A stretch of DNA of 64,000 bases from NCBI GenBank assembly GCA_001414485.1, contig LLEY01000025.1, positions 1 to 64,000 of the forward strand, in the 5' to 3' direction. The DNA is from Calycina herbarum. Lineage: Eukaryota > Ascomycota > Leotiomycetes > Helotiales > Pezizellaceae. The position numbers and the translations under genes are program-made. Positions within the stretch are counted from its first letter, which is position 1. Each line of letters starts with the position of its first letter. Positions 57,300-64,000 of this stretch are shown one piece after another. The notes below the pieces were generated by a model. The model made no database searches and was not told the origin of the DNA. It saw only the letters and a program-made list of their open reading frames with translations.

Positions 57300-60200
57300 G
57301 CCCCCGAGCCCTATAAGGTTAAAGTACTTAAGTCTATTAAAGTTAAGATGCTAGATACGTATTATAGGAAGCGAAAGGAACTTAACTTATTCCTTCTCTA
57401 AATAGACATCTACTTTAACTTTAATTCTAATAAGTTTAAAGGCAATTATAACTTATAAACCATCTTTACTATCTCCTACCTTAGGGGATTAGTATTAGAA
57501 TAAGTATAGCTATACTTAGAAGATTTCTTTAAAAATAAGGATAAAGATAGAAAGATAGAATTAACTAAGATTATATTTAAATCTTAGAGAGGATTTAAGG
57601 CAACTATTAGAAAAGTCTTTAGAGACTTCGATATAATTTAAACAGCTATATATAAGCTTTTGGAATTATACTAGACCGGATTAGTAATAGATTATACTAA
57701 TAAATTTTAACGTTATAGAATAAAGTTAGAATAGGATATAATTACTCTTATAGAACTCTTTCGTTAAGGATTAAAGATATATATCTATAAGGAAATAGCT
57801 AAGTAGAATATATAATTCTTAACTATTATAAGTATAATCGAGGAAGTCGTTTAACTAGATAACCGTCTATATAAATTTAGAAAGAGTAACCCTAGACATA
57901 GAGAAAAGAGTAAAGAGTTAGGAAAGTAGAAGCACTCTTACACTAGTAAGTATAGTAAGGAGGCAAATACTATATAGAAGAAAACCTTTTTAAAGAAAGG
58001 AGGACTTTCCTAGAAAGAGTGAAATTATTAACGCGAGTAGAACTTATGTTATAATTATAGCTAACTAGGTTATAGAGTAAATAAGTATAGTAAGAAGAAA
58101 GACTCTAAGAGAAAGAAACAAATTAATACTACTATTTAATAATAGGTAGCTTTAACTAATTATATTAAACTTATAGATAAGGAGCTTAAAGTACGAGGAT
58201 ATAGAACCTAGATTAAAAATAATAAAGGAATTAGTAGTATATAAGATACTAATAATAATAGAGATCTACTTCTTAAGGAATATTACGAGATATAGTTAGT
58301 AATAGAAGCTAAGTAACCTTTTTAAGAAGAATACGAATTACTACTATTAACTAGTTCTTTAGAGTTATTAGACTTATCTTCTAGTATAGAAGGAGAAATA
58401 AAGAATAAAGACTCTAAAGTTAGAGAAACTTAGGCCTTTCTTAGAACCTTTAAACAAGGGAATTAATAGACATATATTAATAATTAGAAACTAGATTTCT
58501 AGAGTCCTTATATAATATAAGGAGTTAACCTAACTATCTTAATAATATATATAGTTATAAGTAATAACCCTAAGACGATAACTCTAGTTAATCTAATTAC
58601 TAGATAGAAAACTATTAAAGAAAAGGAACTAGAACGGAAACGTTAATCGATTAAAAAGCCTAGCTATCTTAAAGTAGAGAATATATAGAAAATATATAAT
58701 ATGTTAGATAAAATCAGTATATAGATATAGTAAGTTCTAATAGGATTTGAGGGTTGAATTAAAACCTCTTTTCTTAGGATATTACTTAAAGATATTATAC
58801 TAAAGGAATTCGAGTAATATATTATTATTATATTAATTAGAAATAATAGATTAGTATTTAGAAAATATAACTTATAACAACTATTTAGTATACTATACTA
58901 GGAGTAAAGAGAGCTTAATATAACTAGGTAAGCTAAGACGGAACTAGAAGAATTATACTATCTATTAGTAGGAGAACTATAGTTTATAGAAATAGTTTAG
59001 GAAATAATAATATAATAGATATAATATAAACTAAGTCCGACTTTAGATTAGTTATTATAGAAACGATTTAAAGGAATGTTACTAAAGCCTACTAGAATAG
59101 TAGAATATTATTAGATATACGAAGTAGTATTATCAGATGAAGAAGGAGTAGTATTCTTTCCTTAGTCCTAGATTAGAGCTATTAAAGAAAAGAATTTAAG
59201 GGATTATATATTCAAAGTTTACTATGTAAAACTAGAGATAAGTATACTAGAAGCTACTTTAGATTATCTATATATAGGAGAACTATAGTCTATAGAAGCT
59301 ATTTTAGAAACTAGTTATAAATAGATCTAATATAACTATAGATAAATACTAAAGTAATTTATAAGAGAAATTCCTAAAACTATAGGAATTATAGAATATA
59401 GATTAGTATATAAGGTAGTATACGCTAATAAAGAAAGAGTGAGATTCTTTCCTTAGTATAAGAATAAGGAGAGAAAGAATTTTAATCGAGAAAATCAATC
59501 TTTTAAAGTCTAATATATTAAAGTAAAGTTAGACGCTATTTTAAGAGAAAGATAGTTAGTAATAACTATAGAAATAGAAGGAAAGAAGTTATAAGTTATA
59601 ATAGACTTAGGAGTAATAAGTAACTTTATTTCCTTAATAGCTTAAGAAAAGCTAAATATCCTAATTAAGGAAATAAGACTATATCGACTAGGGGTAGTTA
59701 ATAGAATAGACGTTATATATTAAGATAGAATTATTAATTAGTAAACTATTCTAATAAAAATTAATATTAAAGAATACTATTTAGATATATAATTCGATAT
59801 TATTAAGATAGGAAGTAAGAAAGTAATACTTAGTATACTATAGATTTAAGAATATAATCTAGAAATCGATTAAAAAGCTAGAAAAATAACTTTTAGTTAA
59901 TATAAATATAAGAGATCGCGTTTATAACTTTAAGGCTAGAATAAGGTTAGTACTACCTCTTCTAAAGCACTAGGACACCTTACCTAGAGTCCTTTACAGG
60001 TTAGTAAGAAAGCTAATAATAAAATACCTATATAGTATAGAGAATTTAGAGCTTTGTTTAAAAACCTAGAAGACTTACAAGCCTTACTAGAACATCGCTT
60101 ATAGGATTATAAGATTAAATTAAAAGAGAGTTATTACCTCTTAAAGTAGAAACTTCGATTATATAACTAGAAAAGCCTATAGAGAATAGAAAGTTATATA

Positions 60201-62860
60201 AAGGAAGGTATTAAGAAGGGATATATTAGAAGATCTAAGTCGCTAATTACTTTAAATATACTTATTATTAAAAAGAAAGACGATCTAGATAGAAGAGTAT
60301 ATATTAATTACTAAGAAGTAAATCACACTATAGTTAAGGACGCTTATCCGCTACTACCTAGCTAATACTTATAGGATAAGTTAGGTAAGGTAGTACGATT
60401 TACGAAATTAGATTAATAAAACGCTTATAGACTTATATAGATAAAAGTCAGAGACGAATAGAAGATAGTATTTACCTTACTATTAGGCCTTTATAAATAT
60501 ATAGTTATACTATTTAAACTATATAACGTACTAGCTATATATTAGAGATAAAATAATAATATTTTAAAGGATCTTCTAAAAGTAATAGTAATTTATTACC
60601 TAGATAATATTCTAATCTTCTTAGAAAAAGAAGAAGAATATAAGAGATATGTTAAAGAAGTTTTATAATAACTTATAAAAGTAAACTCTTAGTTAAAACT
60701 CTTAAAATATAAGTTTAGAGTAACTTAGATACTTTTCCTAGAATAGGTATTTAGCTTAGGAAAAATAGAAATAGATCTAATAAAGATCTAAGACGTCTTA
60801 AACTAGAAATTACTAGAAAATATAAAAGATATATAGTCCTTTCTTAGATTTATAAACTTTTATTATCTATTTATATAAGACTATATAAAGATTACTAAAC
60901 TAATGTTAGTATTAGTTAAGAAAGCTATTAAGTTTATATAGAATAAATAGGTAGAGAATGCTTTTTAGAAAATTAAAGCAAAGTTTATAGAAAAGCCTAT
61001 TTTATACGATTTTTAATATAGATAAACTAAATATAATTGAAATAGACGCCTTAGATATAGTAGTAGGTATAGTTTATCTATAGCTAAATAACAAGGGAAA
61101 ACTTATGTCTATTATATATTATTCTAAAACATTTAACCTAGTATAATAAAACTATAATATATTTAATAAGGAACTGCTTACTATAGTATTAGCTTTAGAA
61201 TACTAAAGAATTTATTTATAGTTAGTAAAATACCTAGTTATAGTTTTATCCGACTATAAGAACCTTAGGATATTTACAACTACTAAGGAACTTACGATAA
61301 GGTGATTAGCTAGATAGTTAGAGATATTAAGAAGATTTAACATCGTTATCTAATATATAAAGGGAACGTTAAATACTTAAGCTAATACTCTTAGCTAGAA
61401 ACTAGGATACGAGAGAAATAAGAAGTATAAGAAGATTACGATCTTAAAAACTCTTAAGAATAGAGACTTAGTACCTACTATATATAAGATAGTAGTAATA
61501 AACGACATCTAGATAGATAAGATTTAGAATATATATAAGAGTTATAACTAATATATAAAAGGGAAATTATAAGTTCCTAGCTCGTATATAAAGGAATTTA
61601 TATAAGAATACTATACTATACCCGCTTACAGTTACTAAGGAATTTATAGAACCCTCTAAAGAATAAGATAATATTACTATATTAATCAGTTATCTATAAT
61701 AGTTAAAGAAGTAATAGCAGAATATAATACTTATACTAGGAATAAGGCTTCCTACTATACTTCTTATAAATAGATAAACACTACTCTAATACTATAGATA
61801 CCTTAGAAATTAATATCTATAGATTTTATTATTAAATTACTAAAATCTAAAGATCTAATAATAAGAGTTAAATATAATATAATCCTAGTTATTATAGAAC
61901 AACTAACGAAATATATAATTCTTATAGTATATATAGAGTTAAGTATAGCTAAGGAATTAGCATTCGTATTCCTTAGAGAGGTAGTCTTAAGATATAGACT
62001 ACTAGAAGAAATGCTCTTAGATAGAGATAAGCTCTTTACCTTAAAATTTTAGATCGCTCTTATAAAACGATTAGGTATAAAAAGAAAGCTTTCTATAGCT
62101 TTCTACTCTTAAATAAATAGAGGAAATAAACAGATGAATTAAGTAATTAAAACATACCTTTATTATTATATAAACTACTAGTAAGACAACTAGGTAGAAC
62201 TACTACTCTTAGCATAGTTTACTTATAATAGTTTAGTAATAGAAATAACACTTATTATACTATTCTATACTAATTTTAGGTATAAATTAACAGTATATTA
62301 AGAACTACTGTCTATAACTATTAATAACTAACTTACTCGTATTTAGGTCTTAAAAATTAAGAGTCTATATAAGGAACTTATAAAGGACCTATAATTTATA
62401 GTAGAAAGAAACGTATACTACTATAATAAACGACGTAGTTAGGAGCTAATACTAAAAGAGAGGGATAAAGTCTACTTAGTATAAAAGAACATCAATATAA
62501 AAAGACTAAGTAATAAACTAGATTATAAAAAACTTAAACTATTTAAAATTAAACATATTAAAGGACTTTTGAATTATAAATTTACACTACTAAGAACAAT
62601 GAATATCTATCTAGTATTCTATATATCCTTACTCGAACTAGTACTACTAGGAGCACTACTAGCTCTACTTATAGAAATTTAACTAGTAAATCTAAACGTT
62701 GAATATAAAGTTAAAAGGATTCTTAACTATAAGATTATTAGAGGTAAGATTAAGTATTTAATTAAATAGTTAGATTACCTATATTTAGAGAATACTTAGA
62801 AACCTAGAAAAAACATTAGCTAGTACTTAGAGGAACTTTAGGAGTTCTACTGTCGAAACC
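57300..62860 (+). pseudogene. Degenerate gag-pol of copy B, with chromodomain
   Basis: Gag occupies about 57130-58700 with a CCHC knuckle at 58047-58090 in which Cys and His codons read Tyr. The protease is at about 59590-59640 (IDLGVISNFIS, where DSGAT would be expected). In reverse transcriptase the YxDD box reads YYLDN (60594-60608), an Asp-to-Asn change from a G-to-A mutation that removes a catalytic residue. Gag, protease and RT share one frame. A 1-base change in a T-run near 61010 shifts the frame before RNase H (IEIDALD, 61036). Integrase core begins SIDFIIK (about 61816), and the chromodomain lies at 62701-62830 (EYKVKRILNYKIIRG, LIK, LENT). Numerous TAG/TAA codons. Nothing functional can be made. 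Confidence 0.87.
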
Positions 62861-62869
62861 TAAGTCTAC

Positions 62870-63490
62870 CTACATCGTATAGTTAGTAAGAAAGGACTTA
62901 AGAAAGGCTAGGTCAAGGCTTAGAGCGAGGGTAGAGTCGGAAACGTTAGACGTAGGAAGGGCGGCTAGCTTAGCAGCCTCTTCTTCTATCTGCTTCTTTT
63001 CTTCCTCCTTCTCCTTTTCCTTTCTTTCTAACTCTTTAGTAGTATCTAGCTCCTTAAGAGAGTTAAGACTAGCTACTATCATTCTCTGCTTTTAGGCGTA
63101 AAGCAGCTTCTTCTACTTATTAACCTAGAGGACTTTCGCTATAGCCTTATCGGCCTCGTCCTCTAGTTATTAGATCTAAGTATCTATAGACTTCTAATCT
63201 CGAATAGTCGGTATATAGTTCACCTTACGAACGTTATAAGTCTTACCGTTTTTTATATAATAACTATAGCGATTTAGACTTTTATCTTAAAAGGTAATAT
63301 ATTTATTTATAAAACCAGCTTTTAAATATCGAGTATAGAGTACTATTTTTATTCTAAATAAGTTAATTTCTTTTCTAAGAGTAATATACTTAGTACGTTT
63401 CGCTGAATAATCGAGTAGTATAGTGAAAAGGGAAGAAGGCTACCAGCCTTTTAACGATATTTCTTAGGTCGTACTTAAGTGTAGAGACAT
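62870..63490 (-). pseudogene. Antisense accessory ORF of the chromovirus family, copy in B
   Basis: ATG at 63490 (MSLHLS) to the stop at 62870-62872: exactly 206 codons in one frame on the strand opposite gag-pol. It begins 22 bases inside the 3' LTR boundary and ends tail-to-tail with pol. The only interruptions are TAA/TAG codons (about ten) where Gln or Trp codons are plausible. The N-terminal half is basic (AKRTKYITLRKEINL; KNGKTYNVRKVNY). The C-terminal half is a charged coiled coil (ELERKEKEKEEEKKQIEEE), then LAALPTSN and a final LAFLKSFLTNYTM. The same frame is present in A2. No known family was recognised. An LTR-derived antisense promoter would be needed for expression. It could be a captured host gene or a true accessory gene. 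Confidence 0.7.
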
Positions 63491-63511
63491 ACTAAGCTAA
63501 GAAGAGAATAG

Positions 63512-63938
63512 TATTACAAATCACGTATATACGTAATAAGTAAAGACTAGGCAGCGTTCTAACAGGTTAAGCACTATCGGAATACTCTTATAGTAGATAG
63601 AGATCGGTTAGGTTAGCTAAGCGATCTAAGGATTTTATTATATTAATCACGTGACGGACCGCTGGATCGCTAGGCGAACCAGCTCGTTAGATCGCCAGCT
63701 CGACGAGCGAGATAGCTATCTAGGGGAACGAAGGTTCTATATATACTAGTACGTCTACTATCTAGATAGGAGCTTCGTACTTAACTTTAGTTATTAATCT
63801 TATTATCTTATTTAACATCTTTAATATAAGTAACGAGTTCACTTCTAAGTAAACAACCCGGCGTATCTATACTTCTTATCTGTATACTAACCTTCGAGAC
63901 TTAGTCATCTTTGTTTAGTTCGTTTAAGTTTCGTTATA
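63512..63938 (+). repeat. 3' LTR of copy B
   Basis: 427 bp, aligned end to end with 56701-57127. It starts TATTACAAATCACG where the 5' LTR has TGTCACGAATCACG and ends TTTCGTTATA where the 5' LTR ends TTTTATTATA. Differences are transitions in both directions, so the two LTRs were mutated independently. Confidence 0.9.
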
Positions 63939-64000
63939 TAAGAGTACGGTATCGCTTTTCCTAGCTTTAGCAGTCTTCCTCTTCTTCTTCTTAGCTACGT
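63939..64000 (-). mobile_element. LINE D, segment on the far side of copy B
   Basis: Begins with TAAGA, the mutated partner of the TAGGA target duplication at 56696-56700. The minus strand reads a basic stretch (KKKKRKTAKARKSD), plausible as the upstream part of the LINE polyprotein. It continues past the window edge. Confidence 0.5.

Larger units (their letters stand above)
56701..63938 (+). mobile_element. Full-length Ty3/gypsy chromovirus (copy B), heavily RIP-mutated
   Basis: 7238 bp with two 427-bp LTRs (56701-57127, 63512-63938) and 5-bp flanks TAGGA and TAAGA, a target duplication with one G-to-A change. Inserted in LINE D. Inside are gag with a CCHC knuckle, protease, RT, RNase H, integrase and chromodomain on the plus strand, then an extra frame on the minus strand before the 3' LTR. 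This copy shows the full plan of the family that A1 and A2 belong to. It is extremely TpA-rich with stops in every frame. Confidence 0.92.

Overview
The window looks like nuclear DNA of a filamentous ascomycete (Pezizomycotina, perhaps a leotiomycete; the class is a guess). The support is short 45-100 bp introns with CTAAC/CTGAC-type branch sites, a HET-domain gene, a fungal SNF2-RING helicase, and sharply two-part base composition. Gene-bearing DNA of ordinary composition (about 5.6-46 kb) lies between AT-rich blocks at both ends. In those blocks transposon genes are full of TAG/TAA codons, CpA/TpG is scarce and TpA abundant, which is the signature of repeat-induced point mutation (RIP).

Layout. 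0.2-5.1 kb: a RIP-degraded, truncated Ty3/gypsy chromovirus on the minus strand (copy A1). 7.0-9.05 kb: AAA+ ATPase. 9-14.4 kb: no convincing gene. 14.4-20.75 kb: a 20-exon SNF2/RING helicase whose last coding part is split by a 2163 bp Fot1/pogo transposon (18395-20557). 22.2-23.8 kb: an intact F-box-like gene. 25.0-27.3 kb (minus): MFS drug:H+ antiporter. 31.5-33.2 kb: cytochrome P450. 33.6-37.6 kb: two divergent, broken paralogs of the F-box-like gene. 39.5-40.0 kb: small membrane-anchored or secreted protein. 41.5-43.8 kb: HET-domain protein. 44.5-45.3 kb: unknown basic protein.

46.0-64.0 kb is a nested transposon stack. Chromovirus copy A2 (minus) is interrupted by a second Ty3/gypsy element C (49319-54819, 5 bp target duplication GTAAT) and by a LINE fragment D (minus). 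D is in turn interrupted by chromovirus copy B (56701-63938, target duplication TAGGA/TAAGA). The A/B family carries an extra open frame of about 206 codons on the antisense strand, between pol and the 3' LTR. It is seen in both copies that retain this region and is the most unusual feature of the window.

The host genes do not form an obvious pathway or biosynthetic cluster; each appears to be a separate transcription unit. The main theme is genome defence and decay: RIP-mutated elements, a helicase altered at its Walker A motif and cut at its C-terminus, and two dead copies of a three-member local gene family. All splice sites, frames and alignments were read by eye.
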